DNA of 64,000 nt from Trichlorobacter ammonificans (GTDB lineage Bacteria; Desulfobacterota; Desulfuromonadia; Geobacterales; Pseudopelobacteraceae), in the NCBI RefSeq assembly GCF_933509905.1, contig NZ_OW150024.1, positions 1,042,001 to 1,106,000 on the forward strand, given 5' to 3'. The notes beneath the pieces were generated by a model, which was not told the origin of the DNA, ran no database searches, and was given only the letters and a program-made list of their open reading frames with translations. Every line of letters begins with the position of its first letter. Position 1 is the stretch's first letter. The translations under genes were made by a program, and so were the position numbers. Below, one piece after another: positions 17,831 to 29,120 of the stretch.

Positions 17831-18604
17831 TCAGAACCTCCCGAAGAGGTAGCAGGCGTAGTAGTAGGTGACCGGCGCGGCGAAAAGGATGCTGTCCAGG
17901 CGGTCCAGCACACCGCCGTGGCCGGGGATGATGCTGCCCGAATCCTTGACGCCGAAGCTCCGCTTGAGCAGGGATTCGAACAGATCGCCCACCTGGCCGG
18001 CGACTCCCACCAGCAGGGCGGTGATCAGGGCGTCGGCGATACCGAGCTGGGGAAAAAACGTGAATTTGGCGATCAGGGTGCCGCAGAGGCTGCCCAGCAG
18101 CCCCCCCAGTGCCCCTTCGATGCTCTTGTTGGGGCTCACCGCCGGATAGAGGCGGTGTTTGCCGAAGGCGCTGCCGATGTAGTAGGCGGCGGAATCGTTG
18201 GTCATGACGATCAGCATGATCAGGAACAGCCAGGAGGTACCCTGGGGCAGCAGCCGGATCATCACCAGGTGGGCCAGCAAAAACGGGACGTAGAGGAAGG
18301 CGGTGCAGACCAGCGCCACCTCCCGGCCGGCCGAGGCGACATCCCGCAGCCGGAACAGGAAATGGAACGCCGCCAGCAGGAAGAACAGCGCCACCGTCAT
18401 CAGAACGAAGCGGCCGTCGGGCAAAAGCGGCGTGAACACGGCCAAGCCGCCGTACAGGGCAAAGGGCAGCAGTTCCCCCCTGCGTTCCGGCAGTGCCATG
18501 GCGAAAAACTCCTGCAGGCCGACGGCGCCGAACAGCACCAGCAGCAGGGTAAAGTGCCAGGGCGCTCCCTTCAGGATGGTCAGGATGACCACCGGCAGCA
18601 GCAC
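17831..18604 (-). CDS. cdsA: Phosphatidate cytidylyltransferase CdsA
   Basis: Makes CDP-diacylglycerol from phosphatidate and CTP in the inner membrane. There are several hydrophobic segments and the CDS signature [23 protein letters not shown] near the C-terminus. The coordinates given use the first conventional start, GTG 18604, but this leaves no Shine-Dalgarno. The frame is open further upstream and gives the family-like extension [14 protein letters not shown] strong GGAGG at the end of uppS sits 8 bases before an in-frame ATC (18628) and 11 before a CTG (18625). The true start is probably one of those unusual codons. Confidence 0.92.
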   Translation of the reverse strand: MLLPVVILTILKGAPWHFTLLLVLFGAVGLQEFFAMALPERRGELLPFALYGGLAVFTPLLPDGRFVLMTVALFFLLAAFHFLFRLRDVASAGREVALVCTAFLYVPFLLAHLVMIRLLPQGTSWLFLIMLIVMTNDSAAYYIGSAFGKHRLYPAVSPNKSIEGALGGLLGSLCGTLIAKFTFFPQLGIADALITALLVGVAGQVGDLFESLLKRSFGVKDSGSIIPGHGGVLDRLDSILFAAPVTYYYACYLFGRF

Positions 18605-18630
18605 GCATGCAGTAATGAGTCGCAGGATGG

Positions 18631-19371
18631 TCAGTTCCTCCCGATCAGTTGGGCGCTGGTCTTGCCGAAGCGGCGCTCGCGAGCCTGGTAGTCGGCCAGG
18701 GCACGGTACAACTGATCGATGGTCAGGTCGGGCCAGTTGATGTCGGTGAAGTACAACTCGGCATAGGCCAGTTGCCAGAGCAGGAAGTTGCTGATCCGCA
18801 TCTCGCCGCTGGTCCGGATCAGCAGGTCCGGGTCAGGCAGCCCCACCGTGTCCAGGTGACGGGCGAACAGCTCCTCCGTGATCCGTTCCGGCGCAAGGCC
18901 ACCGGTACGCACCTCCTCGGCCAGCCGTACCGCTGCCCGGACGATTTCCTGGCGGCCGCCGTAGGACAGGGCCAGGGTCAGCACCATGCCGGTGTTGCGG
19001 GCGGTCTGCTGCAGGGCTTCATCCAGGATCTGGTTGACTTCCCGGGGCAGGTCGTTACGGTTGCCGATGACGTTGAAACGGATGTTGTTCTTCATCATCC
19101 GGCCGGTTTCAATACGGATGTACTTCTGCAGGAGCGTCATCAGGGCCCGTACTTCGGTCTTGGGACGGGACCAGTTTTCCGAGGAGAAGGCGAACAGGGT
19201 GAGGTAGCCGATTCCCAGGCGGGAGGCCTGCTCAACCACCATCCGTACCGTCTCCACCCCCCGCTGATGCCCGACGATGCGGCGCAGCATCCGCTGTTCG
19301 GCCCAGCGGCCGTTGCCGTCCATGATGATCGCCAGATGGCGGGGGAGCTTTGTCGGGTCCAGCTCGGTCAT
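18631..19371 (-). CDS. uppS: Isoprenyl transferase (undecaprenyl diphosphate synthase)
   Basis: A cis-prenyltransferase that makes the C55 lipid carrier for peptidoglycan and other wall polymers. The protein has 246 residues. It shows IIMDGNGRWAEQRMLRRIVGHQRG with the catalytic Asp, LTLFAFSSENWSRP, LTLALSYGGRQEIV and the C-terminal DLLIRTSGEMRISNFLLWQLAYAELYF motif. The start lies one base from the frr stop. It is followed by cdsA, whose Shine-Dalgarno lies within the uppS 3' end. Confidence 0.97.
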   Translation of the reverse strand: MTELDPTKLPRHLAIIMDGNGRWAEQRMLRRIVGHQRGVETVRMVVEQASRLGIGYLTLFAFSSENWSRPKTEVRALMTLLQKYIRIETGRMMKNNIRFNVIGNRNDLPREVNQILDEALQQTARNTGMVLTLALSYGGRQEIVRAAVRLAEEVRTGGLAPERITEELFARHLDTVGLPDPDLLIRTSGEMRISNFLLWQLAYAELYFTDINWPDLTIDQLYRALADYQARERRFGKTSAQLIGRN

Positions 19372-19372
19372 A

Positions 19373-20706
<1,334 letters not shown>

Positions 20707-21633
20707 TTACTGACCGGCCACCGCCGCCACCTCGGCGGCAAAGTCCGTTTCCTTCTTTTCAAGTCCCTCACCCAGTACGAACTTGGCAAACTGTTTCAGG
20801 GTAACGGTACCGCCCAGCGCCTTGGCGGTTTCCGCCAGGTACTGCTGCACCGACTTGTCCGGGTCCTTGACGTAGGCCTGCTCCAGCAGACAGATATCGC
20901 CGTAGAACTTGTTGACCTGGCCTTCGATAATCTTTTCGATGATATTTTCCGGCTTGCCGGTCTGGCGGGCTTTGTCGCGGTAAATCTCCTTCTCCCGCTC
21001 CAGGACGTCCGCGGGCACTTCGGAGCGCTGAACGTAGAGCGGGGAGGCGGCAGCGATATGCATGGCCACATCCTTCAGGAAGGTGGCCAACCGCTCGTCC
21101 TGGGCGGCAGCGGCGTTATCGCAGCAGGCCTCAACCAGTACGCCGATTTTGCCGCCGGCGTGGATGTAGGAACCAACGGCACCGGACTCGGCGGTGAAGG
21201 TGGCGAAGCGACGGATCTGCATGTTTTCGCCGATGACGGCAATGGCTTCGGTCAGCAGAGTCTGGACGGTCTTGCTGCTGTCCCCGGCAAAGGGCTGGGC
21301 CAGCAGTTCGTCGAGGGTTGCCGGCTTCTTCGCCAGCACATGGTCGACCACCTGCTTGACGAAGTCCTGAAATTTGTCGTTCTTGGCCACGAAGTCGGTT
21401 TCGCTGTTGATCTCCACCAGCACACCGGCATTGCCGCTGACAGCAGTGGCAACCATTCCTTCGGTGGCGGCCCGGCCGGCTTTCTTGGAAGCGGCGGCAA
21501 GGCCTTTCTTACGCAGGTAGTCAATGGCCTGCTCCATGTCGCCGCCAACTTCTTCCAGGGCTTTTTTGCAGTCCAGCATGCCGGCGCCGGTGGCTTTTCT
21601 CAGTTCGTTGATCTGTGCAGCAGTGATTGCCAT
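20707..21633 (-). CDS. tsf: Translation elongation factor Ts
   Basis: Nucleotide exchange factor for EF-Tu. A 308-residue protein, somewhat longer than the E. coli one. The N-terminal UBA-like region reads [18 protein letters not shown] and the core has [18 protein letters not shown], the contact region that invades EF-Tu. A second core repeat contains [25 protein letters not shown] lies nine bases before the ATG. It follows rpsB with 75 bases between them. Confidence 0.98.
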   Translation of the reverse strand: MAITAAQINELRKATGAGMLDCKKALEEVGGDMEQAIDYLRKKGLAAASKKAGRAATEGMVATAVSGNAGVLVEINSETDFVAKNDKFQDFVKQVVDHVLAKKPATLDELLAQPFAGDSSKTVQTLLTEAIAVIGENMQIRRFATFTAESGAVGSYIHAGGKIGVLVEACCDNAAAAQDERLATFLKDVAMHIAAASPLYVQRSEVPADVLEREKEIYRDKARQTGKPENIIEKIIEGQVNKFYGDICLLEQAYVKDPDKSVQQYLAETAKALGGTVTLKQFAKFVLGEGLEKKETDFAAEVAAVAGQ

Positions 21634-21708
21634 GGTCGTTTATCCTCCGGACCACGCGGACGTGGTCAGTTGAAAATTCGTAAAAATCAGGTGGAGCTGC
21701 CTCAGGGG

Positions 21709-22482
21709 TTAGTCGGCAGATGCCTCGCAGGCAACGTCGTCGCCGATGGCCGCTTCCAGTTCGTCGGAGCCTTCGGCATCGGTCTGCAGGGCGGTGGTGC
21801 GGGCTTCGGCACCCTCGATGACCGCGTCGGCGATCTTGGCGGCCAGCAGGCGGATGGCGCGGATGGCGTCGTCGTTACCGGGGATGACGTGGTCGATCAG
21901 GTCCGGGTCGCAGTTGGTGTCAACCACGGCAACCACCGGAATGCCCAGTTTCTTGGCTTCCTGAACGGCGATCTCCTCGTTCTTGGGGTCGATGACGAAC
22001 ATCAGGCTGGGCAGCTTGTTCATGTTTTTGATGCCGCCCAGGATCTTCTCCAGCTTCTCGCGCTCCTTGTCCAGCTTGAGAGCTTCCTTCTTGGTGTAGG
22101 CTTCGATGGTGCCGTCTTCGAACATCGCCTCGATCCGCTTCAGGCGCTCGATGCTCTGCTTGACGGTGGAGAAGTTGGTCAGCATGCCCCCCAGCCAGCG
22201 CTGGTTGACGTAGTACTGGCCGCAACGGGCCGCTTCTTCGGCGATGGAGTCCTGGGCCTGCTTCTTGGTGCCGACGAACAGCACGGTGCTTCCCTGCTCC
22301 ACGGAATCCTTCACGAAGCTGTAGGCGGACTTGAAGTAGCGGACGGTCTTCTGCAGGTCGATGATGTAGATACCGTTGCGTGCCCCGAAGATGTAGGGCT
22401 TCATTTTGGGGTTCCAGCGCTTGGTCTGGTGGCCGAAATGGACACCGGCTTCCAGCAGTTCCTTCATGCTGATGCTTGACAT
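21709..22482 (-). CDS. rpsB: 30S ribosomal protein S2
   Basis: A 257-residue S2 from ATG 22482 (AAGGAGA upstream). An in-frame extension to 22605 has no S2 similarity and would overlap the promoter. It shows [91 protein letters not shown] and an acidic C-terminal tail. It is the first gene of the rpsB-tsf-pyrH-frr cluster. Confidence 0.98.
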   Translation of the reverse strand: MSSISMKELLEAGVHFGHQTKRWNPKMKPYIFGARNGIYIIDLQKTVRYFKSAYSFVKDSVEQGSTVLFVGTKKQAQDSIAEEAARCGQYYVNQRWLGGMLTNFSTVKQSIERLKRIEAMFEDGTIEAYTKKEALKLDKEREKLEKILGGIKNMNKLPSLMFVIDPKNEEIAVQEAKKLGIPVVAVVDTNCDPDLIDHVIPGNDDAIRAIRLLAAKIADAVIEGAEARTTALQTDAEGSDELEAAIGDDVACEASAD

Positions 22483-22595
22483 TGGTTCTTCTCCTTCGTG
22501 TGTGGGTTTTTGTTTTCCTCCGCCCGCGCCTTCTCCCCGGAACCCCTGACGGGGCACCCCCGGTTCGGACGTGGCGTGCGAAATGAAAGAGCAAT

Positions 22596-22625
22596 CTTTT
22601 AGCACAGCAACAGCATGAAAATCAA
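22596..22625 (-). promoter_or_regulatory. Candidate sigma70 promoter for rpsB-tsf
   Basis: Minus strand: TTGATT (22625-22620), an 18-base spacer, TAAAAG (22601-22596) with a TG extension. The leader of roughly 105 bases before rpsB has a GC-rich stretch around 22530-22565 that can fold and may take part in S2 autoregulation, which is inferred from other bacteria. Confidence 0.55.
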
Positions 22626-22638
22626 CGGGAAAATGGCG

Positions 22639-24456
<1,818 letters not shown>

Positions 24457-24496
24457 TGATGTGATCCTCTGCTCGTAGTTTATCATAGAATGTTAC

Positions 24497-24545
24497 TTGT
24501 TTTGCATGTCAGAGGTGGTATAGTAACGGTACTTAAAACGGTACT
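24497..24545 (+). promoter_or_regulatory. Promoter and repeat operator of the first toxin-antitoxin pair
   Basis: TTGTTT (24497-24502), a 16-base spacer, then TATAGT (24519-24524). The nine-base direct repeat AACGGTACT occurs at 24525-24533 and 24537-24545, one per 12 bases, covering the predicted start. This layout suits autorepression by the antitoxin. Confidence 0.5.
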
Positions 24546-24557
24546 GTTGGAGGGGGT

Positions 24558-24833
24558 ATGAACGCACTAACTGCACAAGAGCTGAAACGTCGTGGCGTGG
24601 CAGCGGTTGAAGAGTTGCTGGGTAATGGTCCGGTCCATGTTATCAAACGAAATCGTCCCGCCTTTGTAGTGTTAAGTGAAGAGGAATATGCAAAACTTTC
24701 CAGTGGTTATGGAGAGCCGGCCGTGGAGGGGTGGACGGTTTCCGATCTATTCAGCCGTCCGGCTTGGGGTTCCAGAACGAAGGAAGAGCTTGATGCTCGT
24801 CTGAAGGAAGAACGGGATGCCTGGGGCGATTAA
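24558..24833 (+). CDS. Antitoxin, Phd/YefM-like
   Basis: A 91-residue protein. The N-terminal half (MNALTAQELKRRGVAAVEEL, then VHVIKRNRPAFVVLSEEEYAKL) has the Phd/YefM fold pattern of a short DNA-binding antitoxin. The C-terminal half is charged and probably wraps the toxin. A GGAGGGGG lies just before the ATG. The stop overlaps the start of the PIN toxin gene (TAATG). Two AACGGTACT direct repeats upstream are a likely operator. The annotation is strong as a pair; the exact antitoxin family is inferred. Confidence 0.85.
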   Translation: MNALTAQELKRRGVAAVEELLGNGPVHVIKRNRPAFVVLSEEEYAKLSSGYGEPAVEGWTVSDLFSRPAWGSRTKEELDARLKEERDAWGD

Positions 24834-25246
24834 TGACCATTGTCCTTGATGCCTGCATAATCATGTATTGGGTTGAAGGAGTGGAACCTTACTACTCCCG
24901 TGTAGCCAGCTACATAAAACAGCTGGAGGGTGAGCAGCCCCGCGTGAGTTATGCTGTCTCACGGATCAGCCTGCTGGAATGTCTGGTAAAGCCGGTGCGG
25001 GATAACGAGATGGAGTTGCTGCAGCGTTATGGTGAATTTTTCGCTTCACGGAACCTGCGGATTATCGAGTTGTCTCCCGGTGTGATTGACCGAGCCATAC
25101 AGGTGCGGGCCTTTTGCAATCTGAAAACGGCTGATGCCATGCAGGCTGCTTCGGCATTAAGTCTTAAAGGTCCGGTCTGTTTTGTTACCAATGACAAACG
25201 CTTTGGAGTCGTGCCTGGTCTGAGTATACGCATGTTGCCGGAATGA
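24833..25246 (+). CDS. PIN-domain toxin ribonuclease (VapC-like)
   Basis: A 137-residue PIN domain. Expected acidic residues are at the start (IVLDACIIMYWVEG), in the middle (SRISLLECLVKP) and near the C-terminus (LKTADAMQAASALSL, FVTNDKRF). Such toxins cleave tRNA or rRNA and are held inactive by the partner antitoxin encoded immediately upstream. The gene overlaps the antitoxin stop by one base, and the dgt Shine-Dalgarno follows at once, so dgt may be read from the same transcript. Confidence 0.88.
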   Translation: MTIVLDACIIMYWVEGVEPYYSRVASYIKQLEGEQPRVSYAVSRISLLECLVKPVRDNEMELLQRYGEFFASRNLRIIELSPGVIDRAIQVRAFCNLKTADAMQAASALSLKGPVCFVTNDKRFGVVPGLSIRMLPE

Positions 25247-25257
25247 AAGGAAATTTC

Positions 25258-26400
25258 ATGTTCGACTATACCGAACGTCCCGATCTTGCCACGTTCGCCT
25301 GCACCAGCGGTGCCTCACGGGGGCGCCGGTATGCCGAAGAGTCCGGCGATCCCCGTCCTGTGTTTGAGCGTGACCGCGACCGGATCATCCACTGCGCCGC
25401 CTTCCGCCGTCTGGAATACAAGACCCAGGTGTTCCTGAACCATGAAGGGGATTATTACCGCACCCGGCTGACCCACTCCCTGGAGGTGGCCCAGATCGGC
25501 ACGGCCATTGCCCGGCGGCTGCGGCTGAACGAGGACCTGACCGAAGCCCTGGCCCTGGCCCACGACCTGGGACACACCCCCTTCGGCCATACCGGGGAGG
25601 AGGTGCTGAACCAGCTCATGCAGGGGTATGGCGGGTTCGAGCATAACTATCAGTCGTTCCGGGTCGTTGACGAGCTTGAGGAGCGGTATCCTGAGTTCGA
25701 CGGCCTCAACCTCTCCTGGGAGGTGCGGGAGGGGATTCTCAAGCACTCATCCCCCCACGACGTTCCCACGGTGGTGCTGGAGGAGTTTCTCCCCGGCACG
25801 GTCCCTTCCATCGAAGCGCAGATCATCAACTATGCCGACGAGATCGCCTACAACAACCACGATATCGACGACGGCCTGAAATCAGGCTACCTGACCCTGG
25901 AGATGCTGCAGCAGGTGGAGTTGTGGCAGCGTGAGATCCGGCGGGTGAAGGAGCGGTATCCGGCCATCGACGACAAGCGGCTGGTGGCCCGCACCGTCAG
26001 CAGCCTGATCGGCATGCAGATCGCCGATATCTGCGAAACCACGCTGGCCAATATCCGGCAGCACGGTATCGGCAGTCTGGATGACCTGCGCCGGGTGAAC
26101 CGGGTGGTGGTGCACTTCAGTCCCCGGGTTGAGGAAGAGAACCTGGCACTGAAGAAGTTCCTGAAGGAGAAACTCTACCGCCATCACAAGGTGGACAAGA
26201 TGCGGGTCAAGGCCGAGCATGTATTGTCGCGGCTGTTTGAGACCTATGTCAAACGGCCCAACCTGCTCTCGCCGAAATACCACCGCCGGATTGACCGCAG
26301 CGGCGTGGAGCGGACCGTGGCCGACTATCTGGCCGGTATGACCGACCGCTATGCGCTGGATGATTACAAGGCATTGTTTGAGACGTTTGAAAGAGTGTGA
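25258..26400 (+). CDS. dgt: Deoxyguanosinetriphosphate triphosphohydrolase (dGTPase)
   Basis: An HD-domain enzyme that hydrolyses dGTP (or other dNTPs) to the nucleoside and triphosphate. The ATG at 25258 with AGGAAA upstream gives 380 residues; an in-frame ATG at 25243 overlaps the toxin end. It shows RDRIIHCAAFRRLEYKTQVF, RTRLTHSLEVAQIG with the first metal His, LALAHDLGHTPFGHTGE with HD, and INYADEIAYNNHDIDDGL. It is flanked on both sides by toxin-antitoxin pairs. Housekeeping dNTP control is the safe reading; anti-phage dNTP depletion is a known role of related enzymes. Confidence 0.95.
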   Translation: MFDYTERPDLATFACTSGASRGRRYAEESGDPRPVFERDRDRIIHCAAFRRLEYKTQVFLNHEGDYYRTRLTHSLEVAQIGTAIARRLRLNEDLTEALALAHDLGHTPFGHTGEEVLNQLMQGYGGFEHNYQSFRVVDELEERYPEFDGLNLSWEVREGILKHSSPHDVPTVVLEEFLPGTVPSIEAQIINYADEIAYNNHDIDDGLKSGYLTLEMLQQVELWQREIRRVKERYPAIDDKRLVARTVSSLIGMQIADICETTLANIRQHGIGSLDDLRRVNRVVVHFSPRVEEENLALKKFLKEKLYRHHKVDKMRVKAEHVLSRLFETYVKRPNLLSPKYHRRIDRSGVERTVADYLAGMTDRYALDDYKALFETFERV

Positions 26401-26401
26401 C

Positions 26402-26433
26402 TTGACGCATACCGTTGATGACGTATAGCATAC
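26402..26433 (+). promoter_or_regulatory. Promoter and operator of the second toxin-antitoxin pair
   Basis: TTGACG (26402-26407), a 16-base spacer, TATAGC (26424-26429). The inverted repeat GTAT-AGC-ATAC (26423-26433) lies over the -10, and CATAC recurs downstream, as expected of a ribbon-helix-helix operator. Confidence 0.5.
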
Positions 26434-26453
26434 ATCATACATGGGGGTGTGCT

Positions 26454-26678
26454 ATGAAAAGAACAACCATTTTTGCGGATGAATACCTGCTGGATGATGT
26501 GAAGAACCTGGCGCGGCAGAAAAACACCAGCGTTGCCGAGGTGGTGCGGGAGGCGCTTGAGCGCTATGTGGCGGAGAACCGCCCTGCTGTCGGTACGTCG
26601 CTTTCCTTTGTCGGCATTGGTGAAGGCACTGACGCTACGGTTGCCGAACGGCATGAGGAGTTGTTGTGGCAAAAGTGA
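26454..26678 (+). CDS. Ribbon-helix-helix (CopG-like) antitoxin
   Basis: A 74-residue protein from ATG 26454 (GGGGGTG upstream). The N-terminal half reads MKRTTIFADEYLLDDVKNLA, then KNTSVAEVVREALERYV, a clear ribbon-helix-helix pattern with a beta strand, helix, SVAEVVR turn and helix. The C-terminal 30 residues are predicted to bind the toxin. The gene ends 13 bases inside the PIN gene that follows. The promoter carries a short palindrome. Confidence 0.85.
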   Translation: MKRTTIFADEYLLDDVKNLARQKNTSVAEVVREALERYVAENRPAVGTSLSFVGIGEGTDATVAERHEELLWQK

Positions 26679-27106
26679 TCTCTCTTGCGCCGGTGGTCAT
26701 GGATACCGGCATCATCTATGCCCTGGCCGACCGTCGTGATGCCTGGCATCACCGTGCCGTTGCCTGGCTGGGCAGTTTCAAGGGCCGTCTGGTGGTGCCG
26801 GTGACGGTGGTTCCGGAAGCCTGTTATCTGTTGAACACCCACCTTTTTCCCGATGCGGAAGCTGCCTTTGTCCGTTCCCTTGCCACCGGTGAGCTGAAGC
26901 TTGAGCAGGTGGATGAGGCGGATATGGCCCGCGCCCTGGAGTTGCTGACAACCTATGCCGACGCCAACATCGGGCTGGTGGATGCTACGGTGGTTGCCGT
27001 TGCCGAACGACTGAAGGCCGCCACCATCCTCACCACCGACCACCGCCATTTTTTCCTGATCCGCCCGAAGCATAGAGAGCGGTTTCTGCTGGAACCGGAG
27101 GGATAA
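26666..27106 (+). CDS. PIN-domain toxin ribonuclease (VapC-like)
   Basis: A 146-residue PIN protein starting at GTG 26666, overlapping the antitoxin by 13 bases. It shows PVVMDTGIIYALADRRDAWH with the first Asp, VPVTVVPEACYLLNTH with the Glu, and IGLVDATVVAVAERLKAATILTTDHRHF with the last acidic pair. This is a different PIN subtype from the one at 24833, so the two pairs are not a simple duplication. A perfect inverted repeat follows about 50 bases downstream. Confidence 0.87.
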   Translation: MAKVISLAPVVMDTGIIYALADRRDAWHHRAVAWLGSFKGRLVVPVTVVPEACYLLNTHLFPDAEAAFVRSLATGELKLEQVDEADMARALELLTTYADANIGLVDATVVAVAERLKAATILTTDHRHFFLIRPKHRERFLLEPEG

Positions 27107-27157
27107 AGTGAAAGTTGGGGCGCCCTGTTCCGGATAAATGCTCTATTTGGGAAGATC

Positions 27158-27189
27158 ACCGGTTCACGCACGCGTGCGCGTGAACCGGT
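27158..27189 (+). repeat. Perfect 12-bp inverted repeat
   Basis: ACCGGTTCACGC (27158-27169) and its exact complement (27178-27189) flank an 8-base GC-rich loop. It lies between the second toxin gene and the GIY-YIG gene, ending 37 bases before that ATG. No U-tract follows. It could be an operator, a terminator-like hairpin or a remnant of an integration event. Confidence 0.7.
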
Positions 27190-27226
27190 CAATAACGAGT
27201 TGGTCATTTAATTGAGGAGCGTTATC

Positions 27227-28159
27227 ATGCCCATTGGAAAGTCTATCCGTGTCTACCTAGCTGACTCCACAGTTACTGGAATCCGGTACGCGGAGCTTGT
27301 AAATTGGACTGGGCAAGCAATTGCCTGTCCACGCAACAGATTGGGGGAACTTTCCTCTTGGCCAGAGGCAAGCAAGCCCGCTGTATATCTTCTGTTTGAG
27401 GCTCGTTTAGGTGACTCAAAGCCGCTTGCATACATAGGCGAATCTGAGAACGTTGCAGAGCGGCTGACAACTCATGACCGTAAGAAGGAGTTCTGGAACG
27501 AAGTCGTTATCTTCTCAAGCAAAGACGAAAATCTTACTAAGGCGCACGTGAAGTATCTGGAATCCACGCTTGTTACTCTTGCAAACCAAGCGGATCGGTA
27601 TGAGTTAGAGAACGGCAACACGCCAACCGAGTCAAGCCTCCCTCGTGCAGACCGAGACGCGATGGCTGAGTTCGTTGAAAACGTCAGAATGGTACTGGGA
27701 ACCCTTGGCTATCCAATTCTGGAGCCACTAATTAGACTTTTACCAGTTGCAAAAACTGACTCTACAGAGACAACAGAAGAAACATTAAAGGGAAAGTCGC
27801 TTATCGACCTCAACTTCCGAGTTAACAACCTAACGGCATGCGGCGCAGTTACAGACGAAGGCTTTGTCTTAAAAAAGGGCTCACAGCTTTCCAGAGTGAA
27901 CACCGATAGTGCGGGCATGAAAGTAGCGAAGCACAAGGACCAGTTGCTGGCTGAAGGAAGGATAATCTCAGAAGGAGATTACCTCGTTTTAAATGAAGAC
28001 GTATTGGTCAGTTCTTCAAGTTACGCTGCTGTTATGGTCGCGGGAACATCTCGGAGTGGTCCTCAGAGTTGGATTACGTCTGATGGGCGCACCTTGAAGG
28101 CAATCGAGGATATGGCAGTTTCAGGCGTCCAACCCTTAGGCAAACCGGCACAGACATAA
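27227..28159 (+). CDS. GIY-YIG nuclease family protein with DUF4357 domain
   Basis: A 310-residue protein from ATG 27227 (GAGGAGC upstream). An N-terminal GIY-YIG nuclease domain spans about residues 45-140: PAVYLLFEARLG and LAYIGESENVAERLTTH carry the two motif halves and the catalytic-type arginine, and VKYLESTLVTLA carries the glutamate. The C-terminal 95 residues match the DUF4357 pattern (GAVTDEGFVLKKGSQL, SWITSDGRTL). The codons are distinctly richer in A and T than all neighbours, which suggests recent transfer. The target is unknown; defence or mobile-element association is an inference. Confidence 0.88.
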   Translation: MPIGKSIRVYLADSTVTGIRYAELVNWTGQAIACPRNRLGELSSWPEASKPAVYLLFEARLGDSKPLAYIGESENVAERLTTHDRKKEFWNEVVIFSSKDENLTKAHVKYLESTLVTLANQADRYELENGNTPTESSLPRADRDAMAEFVENVRMVLGTLGYPILEPLIRLLPVAKTDSTETTEETLKGKSLIDLNFRVNNLTACGAVTDEGFVLKKGSQLSRVNTDSAGMKVAKHKDQLLAEGRIISEGDYLVLNEDVLVSSSSYAAVMVAGTSRSGPQSWITSDGRTLKAIEDMAVSGVQPLGKPAQT

Positions 28160-28180
28160 AGTACCAACCAGGAAGTAAGA

Positions 28181-28202
28181 CCGGGCCTTAAAACCCGCCC
28201 GG
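28181..28202 (+). terminator. Short GC hairpin after the GIY-YIG gene
   Basis: CCGGGC (28181-28186) pairs with GCCCGG (28197-28202) 22 bases after the stop. There is no T-run, so terminator function is uncertain. Confidence 0.35.
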
Positions 28203-28280
28203 CCAACTCCCACCACGTTGATAAACACAAAACCAAACAGATCAGTCGAAACGAAAGCATCACATGCAAGGGAGTTTTTC

Positions 28281-28709
28281 ATGAGCCTCGACTTCTCATC
28301 ATTGGCAAATGCCATTGGCCAACTGGAAAAAAGCATCAGTTTTGCAACATCTGACATGGCTAAACAGAATGATGAGCTGTTTGAGCAGTTACGCAATTCT
28401 GTCATCCAGTGCTTTGAGTTTACCTACGAACTGAGCTGGAAAATGCTCAAGCGCTATCTGGAGGAAACCGCTGCAAGCCCTGACGAAATTGACACCAGTG
28501 CCTTCCAGAACCTGATACGGATGGGCAATGAGCAAGGCCTGCTGCGTTCGGACTGGTCGCGCTGGAAGGTATATCGTCAGGCCCGCACAATCAGCAGTCA
28601 TGCCTATGATGCGGACAAAGCCGGCAAGGTGTACGAAATAGCGCCGGACTTTCTGGAAGAAGCCAGGTATCTCCATGCTCAGTTGATGAAAAAAGATCAG
28701 ACACTATGA
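28281..28709 (+). CDS. HEPN toxin (HI0074/HepT-like nucleotidyltransferase substrate-binding protein)
   Basis: A 142-residue helical protein from ATG 28281, with AAGGGAG upstream. It matches the HI0074 family (QLRNSVIQCFEFTYELSWKMLKRYLEE). It carries RTISSHAY, an exact RX4HXY motif; in studied HepT toxins this is the ribonuclease site, and its tyrosine is AMPylated by the partner MNT antitoxin. The stop overlaps the start of the MNT gene by four bases. Together they make a type VII toxin-antitoxin pair, by family knowledge. Confidence 0.9.
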   Translation: MSLDFSSLANAIGQLEKSISFATSDMAKQNDELFEQLRNSVIQCFEFTYELSWKMLKRYLEETAASPDEIDTSAFQNLIRMGNEQGLLRSDWSRWKVYRQARTISSHAYDADKAGKVYEIAPDFLEEARYLHAQLMKKDQTL

Positions 28710-29038
28710 GCGCCGCGCACGACATTCCCCCGATTACGATCAGCCAACAGGATTGGCATGAGGTTCGCCGGGTTCTTTCACACCATCTGCCCGGCTATAC
28801 CGTCCTGGCGTTTGGCTCTCGTGTTGCGGGTACTGCAAAGCCTTATTCTGATCTTGATCTGGTAATTCAGGCAGAGCAGCCATTAACCCTTGAGAATATG
28901 GCGACAATCAAAGATGCCTTTGATGAATCCGACATGACGATTCGGGTGGATATTGTTGATTGGGCTGCAACCGGCGATCTGTTTCGAAAAATCATACAGC
29001 AGCAGTCTGTGGTGATTCAGCAGGCGGTGAGACAGTAA
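28706..29038 (+). CDS. MNT nucleotidyltransferase antitoxin (MntA-like)
   Basis: A 110-residue minimal nucleotidyltransferase. The motif GSX10DXD is intact (VLAFGSRVAGTAKPYSDLDL), and a third acidic residue lies in IRVDIVDW, so the domain should be catalytic. In characterised pairs it transfers AMP to the tyrosine in the HEPN partner's RX4HXY motif and so neutralises it. Translation is coupled to the HEPN gene through an ATGA overlap. A small imperfect hairpin (29045-29070) follows the stop. Confidence 0.9.
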   Translation: MSAAHDIPPITISQQDWHEVRRVLSHHLPGYTVLAFGSRVAGTAKPYSDLDLVIQAEQPLTLENMATIKDAFDESDMTIRVDIVDWAATGDLFRKIIQQQSVVIQQAVRQ

Positions 29039-29120
29039 CCGGATGAATGCGTTTCTGAAGCAACGTATTCACCAGCAGGCGCTGTATGTCTGAAATGCAA
29101 TTCATCAAAGGTGTGAATAC

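Noticed and set aside
22483-22605. N-terminal extension of ribosomal protein S2
   Set aside because: It would run through the leader and -10 box; ATG 22482 has AAGGAGA and gives the conserved S2 start.
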